NCBI GenBank assembly: GCA_002127295.1
Contig: NFUV01000002.1
Location: 682,001 to 746,000, forward strand
Direction of reading: 5' to 3'
Origin: Chitinophagaceae bacterium IBVUCB2
GTDB lineage: Bacteria; Bacteroidota; Bacteroidia; Chitinophagales; Chitinophagaceae
Length of the DNA stretch: 64,000 nt
Shown in pieces: positions 44,023 through 53,298 of the stretch (positions within the stretch are counted from its first letter, which is position 1; every line of letters starts with the position of its first letter). A program made the position numbers and the translations under genes. The notes under the pieces are model-generated. The model saw nothing but the letters and a program-made list of their open reading frames with translations. It made no database searches and was not told the origin of the DNA.

Positions 44023-44721
44023 ATGGAACAGCTTACAAACGACTATTTACAAGGAAGGGTCTTATTAATTGATAAGCCATTGCACTGGACCTCTTTTGAT
44101 GTGGTGCAAAAACTCCGTAATATTATCCGGATAAAAAAAATAGGTCATGCAGGAACATTAGACCCGTTAGCTACAGGATTGTTGATTATCTGCACCGGTA
44201 AGTTTACCAAGCGAATCAATGAATTTATGGCGCAAGAGAAAGAATATACCGGTAGTATTACATTGGGATCTACCACACCTACCTATGATTTAGAAAGTGA
44301 ACCGGAAAATTTCAAATCCATTGATGGCCTGACAGAAGAAAAAATAAAAGCAGCAACACTTTTTTTTGTAGGGGAAATACAACAAATACCCCCCGCACAC
44401 TCTGCCATTAAAATAGGAGGTAAGAGAGTATATGAATTAGCAAGACAGGGAAAGGAAGTGAAGCTAGAACCAAGAAGAGTTACTATTAAAGAGTTTGAAA
44501 TTACAAAAATAGAATTACCACTTGTTTACTTCAGAGTGGTTTGTTCAACCGGTACTTATATTCGTAGCCTCGCCTATGATTTTGGTAATACTCTGGGGTG
44601 TGGTGCACATCTTAGCAGCCTTTGTCGCACAAGAATAGGTGAATTTCTAAATAATGATGCGATTAGCATGGAAGCTTTTGCCCGGGAGTTTCAACAAGAA
44701 AATAAGCAGGAAAAATTATAA
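44023..44721 (+). CDS. truB: tRNA pseudouridine(55) synthase
   Basis: A 232-residue pseudouridine synthase. The catalytic Asp47 is in HAGTLDPLATGLL, which follows DKPLHWTSFDVVQKL. Further TruB blocks are YTGSITLGSTTPTYD, PPAHSAIKIGGKRVYELAR and SCSTGTYIRSLA-like sequence (CSTGTYIRSLAYD). It isomerises U55 of the T loop of tRNAs in the cytoplasm. The C-terminal PUA domain seen in longer TruB is not present. The 3' end overlaps the convergent TamL gene by 6 bases. Confidence 0.95.
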   Translation: MEQLTNDYLQGRVLLIDKPLHWTSFDVVQKLRNIIRIKKIGHAGTLDPLATGLLIICTGKFTKRINEFMAQEKEYTGSITLGSTTPTYDLESEPENFKSIDGLTEEKIKAATLFFVGEIQQIPPAHSAIKIGGKRVYELARQGKEVKLEPRRVTIKEFEITKIELPLVYFRVVCSTGTYIRSLAYDFGNTLGCGAHLSSLCRTRIGEFLNNDAISMEAFAREFQQENKQEKL

Positions 44722-47076
44722 GATAAAAGGATAGCTGATACCTAGTTGGAATTGTGTTCCCCGTAAAAAATCATTTTTCACATAGCCAAACCATTTGTTT
44801 TGCAGGTATGCCCGGTCTGTTGAAGGGCTTGGATCTTTTACTTTATGTGATGCATCAAACCGAACAACAAAGAAATCAAAGTCGACACGAATACCAACAC
44901 CACTGCCAATAGCTAAATCAGTTCCTAAGCGGCTAAAATTGAAAACTTCTTCAGGCAGGCGTCCAATAGAAGCTGGCCCTTTTTTCAAATACCAGATATT
45001 GCCCATGTCTGTAAAAACAGCACCATTAATCTTAATGCCAAACAATTTTCCTAAGGGAAAACGATATTCAATATTTGCTTCTAATTGAACATCGCCATAG
45101 CGGTCAGAAAAACCTGTTATACCGTCAAAATCCTTTACAACTGATCCTGGTCCCAGGCGGCGCAATGCCCATGCCCGCATACTGTTTGGACCTCCCGCAA
45201 AATATTGCCGAAAGAAAGGCAGGTTGTTTCGTTTATTGGGATTGGCTGTAGAATTAAATTCATAACCAACACCTGCAAAGATCCGGAGAGCAATGGCATT
45301 TTTTGCTAAAACAATTTTACGGGTGAATTCAGCATCCACTTTAATAAACCTATATAGGTTTGTATCAAGGAATGCATTGTTCTTAATGAGACCGGTAATT
45401 AAACCAGAAGCTTCAATGTTGGTTCTGAAAACATTTACGTTTTTATTCTTTCCCCCGGTAGCAGTCATTCCCCCCTGTAAAGATGAAATTAAACCATCAG
45501 TAAAAATAAACCGGAGTGAGGGGTTGTTATTAAAAATTTGTTGCAGTGTTGGTAAGGCTTTAAAATAAGAGTATTCAATATTTGGAATACGGAGAGTGAA
45601 GAATTTTTTGCCCGCTTGAAATTCATAGCCCCAGGAAGCATTTACATTATTTAAGTTATATAGTTCCCTGCGTTCAGTGATCGACGCATTAAATGCCAGA
45701 ATAGTACGAAAACTGTTTCTTACATTTTCAGGGATTTTCTTTAGAAAAGGAATGATGGGTCTTGGAAAATAAATAGTATGGTTTAAACTTAGCTGTCGTG
45801 TTTGAATAAATTTTATATCGGTTAATTTATTTCGGCCTGTTTCTACACCAAACCGTAACGTTGTGCTGGCCTGGTTGGCTGCTCTTGCAAAATTGCGGTT
45901 CTGTAAACCCACATTAATGGCTATACCAAATAAGTTACCGGATACGGCGGTGTTATTCCGGCTTCCTTCAAGGTTGGCAGTAAATGAATATTTTCTTGCC
46001 GGTGTCATGCGGATATTGAAGTCAGCAGTATCCAGCGTTCCTCTTGGTACCTGTTCAATATTTACCAATCTCCAGGAGCCGAGAGAATTAAATCTGTTTA
46101 TGGTTTTAAAATAATTACGCTGATCATAAAGCTGGCCTTGTTTGAGATAAATATTCTGCGGAAAAATTTTCGGCTTAAACATATCTAAATAGGAAACTAC
46201 TTTTATTCCGTTCACAACAGTTTCCTTGCGGGAATAGGCTGATGTGTCTAATGTTATATCCGGGTACACTGTAACATTGCCAATATAGTATTTCGTAAGG
46301 CGGGTGCTGTCAAAACCCGGTTTAAGTCTGATTTCTAAATTCGCAGTTGGGTTTTCCCGACGTTGTCTTAATTTTTCTAATAATTCCAGTTGTTCAAATG
46401 GATCTAAAGTTGGTTGCAATAATGATACATCGAGAGTATCCCATAGGCCAATCAATTCTTCCCGGCTGAATCGGAGATAGCCATTATTTCTATACAAATT
46501 AACCAGCCTGTCTAACTCAACCGATATTGCAGCTTTTGCAAATGGTTCCCCTTTTTTTACAAATGCATCCTGTTGGTTTGCGATGGCGATGCTTTGCAAA
46601 TCAGCTTGTTTTATATTATAGCTGAATGAATCGATTTTTACTACTTTACCGGGAGTTACATAAAAATCAACAGTAGTTCTAAGCTGGTCGTTTTTTGCAG
46701 TATCAACAGAGCTTTTAAAATAAATACTGTCTTTAAAATATCCCAACGAAGTAAGTAATGCCCGCATGAAAACAATCGATTTGGCCGCATTACTGCTGTC
46801 ATACACCGGAGGGTTCTTCATTACATTCCATAAAAGCTTCGAAACGGACCGGGAACGCATACTATCATCCAGCTGTCCTCTTAAACCGGATTCCAGTGTT
46901 TCCCTTTCTTCGTTTGAAAAGTTCCCATTTACATTGATATTTGTCTCGTAAACAAATGGCTTGCCTTTGGGGTAATTTTTAACGATGGTGGCGCAGGAAG
47001 TTCCCAGCACCATAATTATGAAAGCAATACCTGTAAGGCGGGAAATCAACAATAAAGGGGATTGGCTGAATATCAT
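44716..47076 (-). CDS. tamL: TamL-type lipoprotein/BamA-family outer-membrane protein
   Basis: A 786-residue protein with lipobox LGTSC (Cys28), so it should be a lipoprotein. POTRA-like repeats occupy about residues 40-340: GKVVKIDSFSYNI, FNSLGSWRLVNIEQ. A C-terminal BamA/TamA-type barrel (about 370-786) carries PFFRQYFAGGPNSMRAWALR, the conserved barrel signature, and ends in QLGISYPFIL. In Bacteroidota this lipidated TamA relative is called TamL and partners TamB to insert outer-membrane proteins. It is divergent from the TrmH/SpoU gene, with 15 bases between. TamB is not seen in this window. Confidence 0.9.
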   Translation of the reverse strand: MIFSQSPLLLISRLTGIAFIIMVLGTSCATIVKNYPKGKPFVYETNINVNGNFSNEERETLESGLRGQLDDSMRSRSVSKLLWNVMKNPPVYDSSNAAKSIVFMRALLTSLGYFKDSIYFKSSVDTAKNDQLRTTVDFYVTPGKVVKIDSFSYNIKQADLQSIAIANQQDAFVKKGEPFAKAAISVELDRLVNLYRNNGYLRFSREELIGLWDTLDVSLLQPTLDPFEQLELLEKLRQRRENPTANLEIRLKPGFDSTRLTKYYIGNVTVYPDITLDTSAYSRKETVVNGIKVVSYLDMFKPKIFPQNIYLKQGQLYDQRNYFKTINRFNSLGSWRLVNIEQVPRGTLDTADFNIRMTPARKYSFTANLEGSRNNTAVSGNLFGIAINVGLQNRNFARAANQASTTLRFGVETGRNKLTDIKFIQTRQLSLNHTIYFPRPIIPFLKKIPENVRNSFRTILAFNASITERRELYNLNNVNASWGYEFQAGKKFFTLRIPNIEYSYFKALPTLQQIFNNNPSLRFIFTDGLISSLQGGMTATGGKNKNVNVFRTNIEASGLITGLIKNNAFLDTNLYRFIKVDAEFTRKIVLAKNAIALRIFAGVGYEFNSTANPNKRNNLPFFRQYFAGGPNSMRAWALRRLGPGSVVKDFDGITGFSDRYGDVQLEANIEYRFPLGKLFGIKINGAVFTDMGNIWYLKKGPASIGRLPEEVFNFSRLGTDLAIGSGVGIRVDFDFFVVRFDASHKVKDPSPSTDRAYLQNKWFGYVKNDFLRGTQFQLGISYPFIL

Positions 47077-47091
47077 AAATAACTAACAAGT

Positions 47092-47826
47092 ATGCTTGTA
47101 AAATCGAAGCTCAAATATATCCAAAGTTTAGGCCAGAAAAAATTCAGGAAAGAAGAAGGGCTGTTTATTGCCGAAGGACCTAAATTGGTAAAAGAATTAT
47201 TAGAAGAAGAAGGGGTGAATGTAAAAGAGATTTATGCACTTAAAGATTGGATAGATGAAAATAAAGAACTGCTTATTAGCAGGGATGTAACAGAAATTTC
47301 AGCATTCGAACTCGAAAAAATATCGCTGTTAGCTACACCCAACAAAGTACTGGCCCTGGTAAAGCAATTTGACAATACCAGTTCTATTACAACCAAAGGA
47401 AAAATTACATTAGTGTTAGACGATATACAAGATCCCGGGAATTTGGGGACAATTATCCGCATTGGAGATTGGTTTGGGGTGAATCAGCTTGTTTGCAGTC
47501 ATGGCTGTGCCGATGTATATAATGCTAAAGTAATACAGTCAACCATGGGCAGTATTGCAAGGGTGAGGGTTATTTACACAGATATAAGTGAATGGCTGAA
47601 AAGCCAAAATAATATCACTGTGTACGCCTCCTCATTGGAGGGAAAGAATATTGCGGATATGCAAAAGATAAAGGAGGGTATTATCATTATTGGCAACGAA
47701 TCAAAAGGAATAAGCCCCGAATTATTTGCATTAGCAAATGAAAAAATTACCATCAGTAAAAAAGGGAAAGCAGAATCTCTAAATGCGGCTGTTGCCTGTG
47801 GAATAATTCTGTCGCATCTGAGTTAG
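47092..47826 (+). CDS. TrmH/SpoU-family RNA 2'-O-methyltransferase
   Basis: A 244-residue SPOUT methyltransferase. An N-terminal substrate-binding domain (ALKDWIDENKELL) is followed by the trefoil-knot motifs: VLDDIQDPGNLGTIIR, IIIGNESKGIS and LNAAVACGIILSHLS. It methylates a 2'-OH of tRNA or rRNA; the target nucleotide cannot be read. The gene order with TamL (divergent, 15 bases apart) is conserved in Bacteroidota. The start ATG at 47092 is directly next to the TamL start region, so promoters must overlap coding sequence. Confidence 0.9.
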   Translation: MLVKSKLKYIQSLGQKKFRKEEGLFIAEGPKLVKELLEEEGVNVKEIYALKDWIDENKELLISRDVTEISAFELEKISLLATPNKVLALVKQFDNTSSITTKGKITLVLDDIQDPGNLGTIIRIGDWFGVNQLVCSHGCADVYNAKVIQSTMGSIARVRVIYTDISEWLKSQNNITVYASSLEGKNIADMQKIKEGIIIIGNESKGISPELFALANEKITISKKGKAESLNAAVACGIILSHLS

Positions 47827-47868
47827 AAGATTTGCTTTCAAACAACATAACTCTAATTGCCAATTAGT

Positions 47869-49125
47869 TTACCTGAACTGTATGGCTTTCACCGGTTGAA
47901 TTTTTCTGACCAGTATAGAAGGGATTAATAAAACCAGAAAACAAACCACTAAGGTTCCGGCACAAATTGCCAGCACCTGCCACCATACAATTTTTACAGC
48001 AGCGCTGCTCATATAATATGCTTCTTCCTGTAATTTGATAAAACCGGTTGCCTGTTGTGTCCATAGCAATGCCAATGCAACAGCTGTTCCTATTACAATA
48101 CCTGTAAGGGTGATAAGGGCAGAATGACGAAGAAAGATTTTTTGTACGGTCCAGTTACTGGCTCCTAATGATTTTAACACACCGATCATTTTTATACGTT
48201 CCAGTACCAGTATCAGTAAACAAGTAATAAGATTAATAACTGCCACAACAACCATAAAAACTATCAATACATTACGGGTAGTGTCCTGCATGTTGAGCCA
48301 GTCAAATATATTGGGCGAAATATTTTTTACACTGACCGCATCCCATGTTAATGGAAAATCATCCAGATCATAAATTTCATTGGCTGTTTTGTCAATTTGC
48401 TTGTAATCCTGCAAAAAGATTTCATAACCGCCCACTTCATTTTCCTGCCACTCGTTTAACCGTTGCAAAAGTTTAAGGTCACCAATAGCAAATGTTTTAT
48501 CATATTCCTCAATACCTGTTTTATAAATGCCGGTAATGGTTAATTTATCAGGTCTTATTCTTCCATCGGATTTAATAAAGTAGACTAAGATTTTATCATT
48601 CAGTTTTAACTGCAAACGGGATGCTGTACTGGCAGAGAGCATAATCTCCCGGCTATAGCTGCTATCATTAAACCGGATGGGTCTTCCCGAAATAATGAAA
48701 GGCTCCAGATTTTTAAAATCATAGGTTGTATCAAAACCTTTCAGCAATACACCTTCAATCTCGTCTTTTGTTTTAAGAATTGCATATCGTGTAGCAAAAG
48801 GGTGTACACTTTTTACCTGTGGATTTTGGCGAACATTTATAATTAATGAATCATCTTTTATTATCGGGCTGTCTTCAGATATAATGGCTTTACCAGGTTG
48901 TTTTTCCTGGATACGAATATGCCCTAAGAAGCTGAATACTTTCTGGCTTACCGTTTCCTGGAAACCATTGGCCAACGATAAAGTGACGATCATTACGGCC
49001 ACACTGATAACGGTGGCAACTGTGGACAAGCGTATAATAAATCTTGAGAATGATTTTTGCTGGTTAAATGCCACCCGGTTTGCTATGAAGCCTGCAACGT
49101 TCAAATTAAAATAATAGTCTTTCAT
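47869..49125 (-). CDS. LolC/FtsX-type ABC transporter permease
   Basis: A 418-residue permease. The first membrane helix is at about 30-53, followed by a large periplasmic domain (about 55-270). Three further helices carry the FtsX-like block (about 280-415), including VFMVVVAVINLITCLLILVLERIKMIGVLKSLGAS, which is typical of FtsX-like permeases. LolC/E-like proteins extract lipoproteins from the inner membrane with an ATPase such as LolD. No ATPase gene is in the window. The start is ATG 49123-49125. It is divergent from the DUF5103 gene. Confidence 0.86.
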   Translation of the reverse strand: MKDYYFNLNVAGFIANRVAFNQQKSFSRFIIRLSTVATVISVAVMIVTLSLANGFQETVSQKVFSFLGHIRIQEKQPGKAIISEDSPIIKDDSLIINVRQNPQVKSVHPFATRYAILKTKDEIEGVLLKGFDTTYDFKNLEPFIISGRPIRFNDSSYSREIMLSASTASRLQLKLNDKILVYFIKSDGRIRPDKLTITGIYKTGIEEYDKTFAIGDLKLLQRLNEWQENEVGGYEIFLQDYKQIDKTANEIYDLDDFPLTWDAVSVKNISPNIFDWLNMQDTTRNVLIVFMVVVAVINLITCLLILVLERIKMIGVLKSLGASNWTVQKIFLRHSALITLTGIVIGTAVALALLWTQQATGFIKLQEEAYYMSSAAVKIVWWQVLAICAGTLVVCFLVLLIPSILVRKIQPVKAIQFR

Positions 49126-49208
49126 CAAAAATAAGCCTGTAAAGAAGAAATCTCTCTTTTTTTACCTGAAATTCGCAATATTCAATGAGTATAATCTGTT
49201 ATAACGCC

Positions 49209-50492
49209 ATGTTCAAAAGAATAGTCTTTTCCCTCTTTTTAATAACAGCACTCACAGCAAAGGCACAAATCCCTGATCATATTTACAAGCAAAATATTCG
49301 TTCTGTTAAATTATTCAAGGCGGGTGATATTTATAGCTACCCCATTCTTATGCTTAACACCAACGATCAGCTGGAATTACATTTTGATGATATGGATGCG
49401 GATGTAAAATTTTATTACTATAGTTTTCAATTGTGCAATGCCGATTGGACTCCTGCCAATGTGCAAACATTTGACTACATACGGGGATTTCAAAGCAATC
49501 GCATTACCACTTATCGTAATTCATCAATAGTACAAACGAAGTACACCCATTACCAGGCTTTTTTGCCCGAAAGAAATTCTGCTCCCACAAAAGGTGGTAA
49601 TTATTTGTTGAAAGTTTTTTTGAATGATGATACATCAAAATTGGCTTTTACCAAACGGTTGGTGGTCGTTAATCCAAAAGTGTCTGTTTCAGCACAGGTG
49701 CTGCAGCCCTATAATGGCAATTTTTTTCAAACTCATCAGCGGGTACAAGTATCAGTAAGTACCGCTTCCAATCAAATCAATGCTTTTTCTCCGCAAGATC
49801 TGAAAGTGGTGGTATTGCAAAATAATATCTGGAACAATTCAACCGTAATTGATCGGCCCACTATTTTTCGGGGTAATTATTATGAGTATAGTGATGAAGA
49901 AAACACCACATTCGCTGCCGGAAAAGAATGGCGTTGGATAGACCTCCGCAGCCTGCGGTTAATGAGTGAACGAATGGATCGATTGGTAGATAGCGATACC
50001 AGTAATAATATTGATGTGTATGTAAAACCGGATGGAGAAAGACGGCAACAGATCTATGTGTATTACCAGGATCTTAACGGCATTTACACTCTCGAGAACA
50101 GGGATAACTCAAATCCTTTTTGGCAAAGCGATTATGCATGGACACATTTCACTTTTATTCCTCCCGGTAACAGGGCTTATGAAGGAAAAAGTGTGTATGT
50201 ATTTGGGGAACTAACCAATTACCAGCAGAATGAAAATTCCAAAATGATTTTTAATGAAGAGAAGGGTATTTATGAAAAAGCATTGTATTTAAAACAGGGA
50301 TATTATAACTATTCTTATGTTACACTAACGGATAAAAAACAAACCGGTGTTCAACCTTCTGTAGAAAATACCGAAGGAAATTATTGGGGAACTGAAAATG
50401 GTTATATCGTCTTGGTTTACTTCCGTCCCTTTGGTGCAAGAGCAGATGAGTTAATTGGTGCTACAAGAGTTAATTCTACTTTTCAGCGATAA
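49209..50492 (+). CDS. Type IX secretion plug-like protein (DUF5103)
   Basis: A 427-residue exported protein. Signal peptide (about 1-18, FSLFLITALTAKAQ). The DUF5103 N-terminal domain includes QNIRSVKLFKAGD, YYSFQLCNADWTPANVQTFDYI and HYQAFLPER. The family is annotated as the plug that closes the type IX secretion translocon of gliding bacteria. The C-terminal part continues with beta-rich segments and ends in ARADELIGATRVN. I start at ATG 49209-49211, at the signal peptide. No other type IX genes are in the window, so its role in an actual secretion system is inferred. Confidence 0.85.
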   Translation: MFKRIVFSLFLITALTAKAQIPDHIYKQNIRSVKLFKAGDIYSYPILMLNTNDQLELHFDDMDADVKFYYYSFQLCNADWTPANVQTFDYIRGFQSNRITTYRNSSIVQTKYTHYQAFLPERNSAPTKGGNYLLKVFLNDDTSKLAFTKRLVVVNPKVSVSAQVLQPYNGNFFQTHQRVQVSVSTASNQINAFSPQDLKVVVLQNNIWNNSTVIDRPTIFRGNYYEYSDEENTTFAAGKEWRWIDLRSLRLMSERMDRLVDSDTSNNIDVYVKPDGERRQQIYVYYQDLNGIYTLENRDNSNPFWQSDYAWTHFTFIPPGNRAYEGKSVYVFGELTNYQQNENSKMIFNEEKGIYEKALYLKQGYYNYSYVTLTDKKQTGVQPSVENTEGNYWGTENGYIVLVYFRPFGARADELIGATRVNSTFQR

Positions 50493-50509
50493 AAATTTCT
50501 GAAGGACAT

Positions 50510-52288
50510 TTATTTCCAAAATTGTTTATGTTCCGGAGTTTCATCAAGGTGCTGTTTTGTTTGCTGGTAACCCTTATGAATAAGCTGTTCCCATTTTGTC
50601 CAATCAAGAAATTTAAATTCCTTTAAATCAAGTTCCAGGTAAAGTGAAACATGGGCTTTGCTAGCTTCTTGTTTGTGACGACTATTAATGGTTATGCTAT
50701 TGACAAGAATAGTTGACAAGCCAGGTAACTTCGTTTCTGAAGATCGGCCGAACTTTTTCCAAAACATTTTCCAGGCAGATGGGATAGCTTGTATTTCAAT
50801 TAAAGAAGTGGCTTCGGCTGATAATGAAACAGCGATGATATTTCTTACCGGTTTTTTATTCATGGTTTCGATGGGCAGGTTGTCAACAATGCCACCATCA
50901 ATGTGTAAATGCTTATCGATTAGTACAGGTGGAAATACTCCCGGAATAGCAATGCTGGCTTCAACCTGCAGTGTGGCAAGACCCCGTTCATGTACTTTTA
51001 ATGAAGCATCTGAGAAATTTGTAGAGATACAAAACGTATTTACCCAAAAATCTTCTAAATGCGCATCAGCAAATGTATTTTTTAAAAAGCGTCGTATTTT
51101 TTTTCCGGTCATTAATGAAATAAATGGTAACGTATAATCATTGGAGGTGAGTTTTCCATTTCCCGCCGATTTACATAGCTGCATTACTTTGTCCATATCA
51201 AAATCTGAATAAGTAACACAGGCACCATAAATAGCTCCTGCGCTGGTGCCACCCACAAAATCAAATTCAAAACCTGCCTCCATTAAAGCATTCAATACAC
51301 CAATATGTGCAAAACCCTTTGCACCCCCACCGCCCAATACCAAGCCAATTGCCTGGTGGGTAATGATGCGGGCAACTCGCCTTGTATCGGCTAAATTGTT
51401 GTTGCGAATATGTAAATGCAGGTCGAAAATACGGTCCGCAAACCATCGGCGGGTTGTTGTGGGCAAGGGAGCATCTTCCGGGTGTAACAGCAATAAATAA
51501 ATTTTTTTATTCATCACATTGCTGCTGTATAAATTTAAGTGCTTCTCAATTTCATACAAAGAAGATTCTGCCATAAAATCGGAGGCTACAATTACCAGGT
51601 CGCAATAGGCAATACATTGTTTAGCCCATTCCAAATGATCTATATCGCATACAAGAAAATTTAGACCCGCATGCTTTTCCATGCTATCAAAAGTTTCCTG
51701 ATAGCTGTCTTCTGATTGAGATTGATGATCGTATATTTTTATTTCGAATCCAAGCAGTTGAAGTTGGTGCTCAATGTTGCTTGTATAATTACTTACATCG
51801 TTGGAAGGTTGAAGATTTACAACAGCAATATTTTTTGGCGCAGCATCCATTTTCTTTTGCAATGCATTACGACTTAAGCGGTCAATTACAAATTTTGTGA
51901 TCGTATTGGCAAAAGAAGGAAATTGTTGCACTAATGTTTCATACTGGTCATTTTCTAATCGTAATACACTTGATTTACGAAGTGCAATTATGGAGGCACT
52001 GTGTTTCTCTTTGGTAAAAAGCGATAATTCGCCAATTGGTTCGCCAGCTGAAATATCACCCAATATAAAAATACCTTCTTCACTATTTTGTAAGGCTCTG
52101 AAACGGCCAGCTAAAACAATATAGAAGGCATTCCCGGACTCTCCCTGTTGAAATAAATACTCGCCGGCATTCAGTTCAATGATTGCTGTGGCATCAAGTA
52201 CTTTTTCTAATTGTACTTCATCCATTTTACCAAAAAGCCTGGTCAGGGATTGGTGGCAAAGTGAGTTTGTTTTGGTGGTTGTAAGCAT
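50510..52288 (-). CDS. Cyclic-nucleotide-binding patatin-like phospholipase (NTE-like)
   Basis: A 592-residue protein. A cNMP-binding fold fills residues about 15-140 (EYLFQQGESGNAFYIVLAG, GEPIGELSLF). A Rossmann-like middle region (155-305) includes NIAVVNLQ and CDLVIVASDF. The patatin domain (313-590) has oxyanion loop GGGGAKG (319-325), nucleophile Ser349 in GGTSAGA and catalytic Asp464 in DGG. This architecture matches bacterial relatives of neuropathy target esterase, lysophospholipases controlled by nucleotide binding. The cNMP cassette has the PIGE/SAS type core, but the Arg needed for cyclic nucleotide phosphate is not obvious (SASII). No membrane helix. Monocistronic. Confidence 0.9.
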   Translation of the reverse strand: MLTTTKTNSLCHQSLTRLFGKMDEVQLEKVLDATAIIELNAGEYLFQQGESGNAFYIVLAGRFRALQNSEEGIFILGDISAGEPIGELSLFTKEKHSASIIALRKSSVLRLENDQYETLVQQFPSFANTITKFVIDRLSRNALQKKMDAAPKNIAVVNLQPSNDVSNYTSNIEHQLQLLGFEIKIYDHQSQSEDSYQETFDSMEKHAGLNFLVCDIDHLEWAKQCIAYCDLVIVASDFMAESSLYEIEKHLNLYSSNVMNKKIYLLLLHPEDAPLPTTTRRWFADRIFDLHLHIRNNNLADTRRVARIITHQAIGLVLGGGGAKGFAHIGVLNALMEAGFEFDFVGGTSAGAIYGACVTYSDFDMDKVMQLCKSAGNGKLTSNDYTLPFISLMTGKKIRRFLKNTFADAHLEDFWVNTFCISTNFSDASLKVHERGLATLQVEASIAIPGVFPPVLIDKHLHIDGGIVDNLPIETMNKKPVRNIIAVSLSAEATSLIEIQAIPSAWKMFWKKFGRSSETKLPGLSTILVNSITINSRHKQEASKAHVSLYLELDLKEFKFLDWTKWEQLIHKGYQQTKQHLDETPEHKQFWK

Positions 52289-52323
52289 GGTGGTGACTAA
52301 GGTAAGATACTATAACATTTTCC

Positions 52324-52331
52324 CAAATCTA
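52324..52331 (-). promoter_or_regulatory. Putative -7 promoter element for the patatin gene
   Basis: Minus-strand TAGATTTG is an exact TAnnTTTG match, 35 bases before the patatin ATG. No TTG at the expected distance. Confidence 0.35.
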
Positions 52332-52414
52332 CTTTTAGTCATAAAGCAGTAAATGACTTGTGATAGTGTAGAATTTTATACCTTTTTCAAACCTCAAAAT
52401 TGGCCTCACATCCT

Positions 52415-52422
52415 TATCTTTG
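52415..52422 (+). promoter_or_regulatory. -7 promoter element of the SRP RNA gene
   Basis: TATCTTTG is identical to the -7 boxes of tRNA-Asp and efp. It ends 4 bases before the first base-paired nucleotide of the SRP RNA, which fits a start at about 52427. No TTG lies at 19-21 bases. Confidence 0.65.
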
Positions 52423-52426
52423 CGCC

Positions 52427-52520
52427 GGCAGGTCTTACACGACCAGCTCCTGCTGAACCCTCCCAGGGCCGGAAGGCAGCAAGAGTAGGTGGTTGAGCGG
52501 TGCGATGTAATCAGCCTGCC
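52427..52520 (+). ncRNA. ffs: Bacterial signal recognition particle RNA (4.5S)
   Basis: About 94 bases with terminal pairing GGCAGG (52427-52432) to CCTGCC (52515-52520). The conserved core has GAACCCTCCCAGGGCCGGAA followed by GGCAGCAAGAGTAGG, the asymmetric loop and GGAA tetraloop that bind Ffh. It targets nascent membrane and secreted proteins to the membrane with FtsY. It has a -7 box right upstream and a T-run at 52522-52528 as the terminator. It is the small domain-IV-only form, common in Gram-negative bacteria. Confidence 0.95.
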
Positions 52521-52535
52521 ATTTTTTTCTTCTTG

Positions 52536-52561
52536 TCCGCCACAGCGTTAGCGAAGGCGGA
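52536..52561. repeat. REP-like palindrome between SRP RNA and the transaldolase gene
   Basis: TCCGCC (52536-52541) pairs with GGCGGA (52556-52561); the loop ACAGCGTTAGCGAA holds a further GC/GC pairing. This GC-rich palindrome in AT-rich spacer DNA looks like the interspersed short palindromes seen in Bacteroidota genomes. Confidence 0.55.
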
Positions 52562-52586
52562 TATTTAATTATACAAAACCAGCAAC

Positions 52587-53240
52587 ATGAAATTTTTTAT
52601 CGACACAGCCAATCTTGCCCAAATTAAAGAAGCCAATGAGTTGGGTATTTTGGATGGTGTAACCACCAACCCGTCGTTAATGGCGAAAGAAGGCATTAAA
52701 GGACAGGAAGCAATCATGAACCATTATAAAACCATTTGCGAAATGGTGGATGGCGATATCAGTGCAGAAGTTATCAGCACCGATTTTGAAGGTATCGTTG
52801 AAGAAGGAAAAAAATTAGCAGCTATTCACCCAAATATTGTGGTGAAAGTGCCTATGATAAAAGATGGCATCAAAGCCATTAAATGGTTTACAGATAATGG
52901 GATCAGAACTAATTGTACACTCGTATTTTCTGCCGGTCAGGCAATTTTAGCTGCTAAAGCTGGTGCCACCTACCTGTCTCCATTTATTGGACGTATCGAT
53001 GACAGCAGCTGGGATGGTATTGAGTTGATTGCACAAATTTCTCATATCTATTCTGTACAGGGATATAAAACAGAAATTCTAGCGGCTTCTATCCGTAATG
53101 CGCTGCATATAGTAAGATGTGCGGAAGCTGGTGCTGATGTTTGTACATGTCCGTTGGACTCTATCCTCGGTTTGTTGAAACATCCTTTAACGGATATTGG
53201 ATTGGCGAAGTTTTTAGAAGATGCGAAAAAAACAGCATAA
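52587..53240 (+). CDS. Transaldolase-family protein, short form (TalC / fructose-6-phosphate aldolase)
   Basis: A 217-residue TIM-barrel aldolase of the short TalC/Fsa type. The start MKFFIDTANLAQIKEANELG matches, with Asp6. TTNPSLMAKEG follows, and Lys87 in VVKVPM is the Schiff-base lysine. The C-terminal block has AAKAGATYLSPFIGRIDD and CTCPLD. It moves a dihydroxyacetone unit (transaldolase) or cleaves fructose-6-phosphate; sequence alone does not decide. It is cytoplasmic, part of carbohydrate metabolism. A terminator right after it also serves the convergent gene. Confidence 0.92.
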   Translation: MKFFIDTANLAQIKEANELGILDGVTTNPSLMAKEGIKGQEAIMNHYKTICEMVDGDISAEVISTDFEGIVEEGKKLAAIHPNIVVKVPMIKDGIKAIKWFTDNGIRTNCTLVFSAGQAILAAKAGATYLSPFIGRIDDSSWDGIELIAQISHIYSVQGYKTEILAASIRNALHIVRCAEAGADVCTCPLDSILGLLKHPLTDIGLAKFLEDAKKTA

Positions 53241-53261
53241 GAGCTGTTCAATGATAAAAGA

Positions 53262-53298
53262 AAAACCCGTTTCGCTTTTGCGGGACGGGTTTTTTTTA
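53262..53298. terminator. Bidirectional terminator after the transaldolase gene
   Basis: AAAACCCGT (53262-53270) pairs with ACGGGTTTT (53285-53293), with a further CG/CG step inside the loop, and a long T-run follows. The A-rich left arm allows termination of the convergent small gene as well. Confidence 0.87.

Noticed and set aside
50688..51137. A 149-codon plus-strand frame inside the patatin gene
   Set aside because: It is antisense to the conserved patatin core (Ser349 and Asp464 region) and has no domain resemblance.
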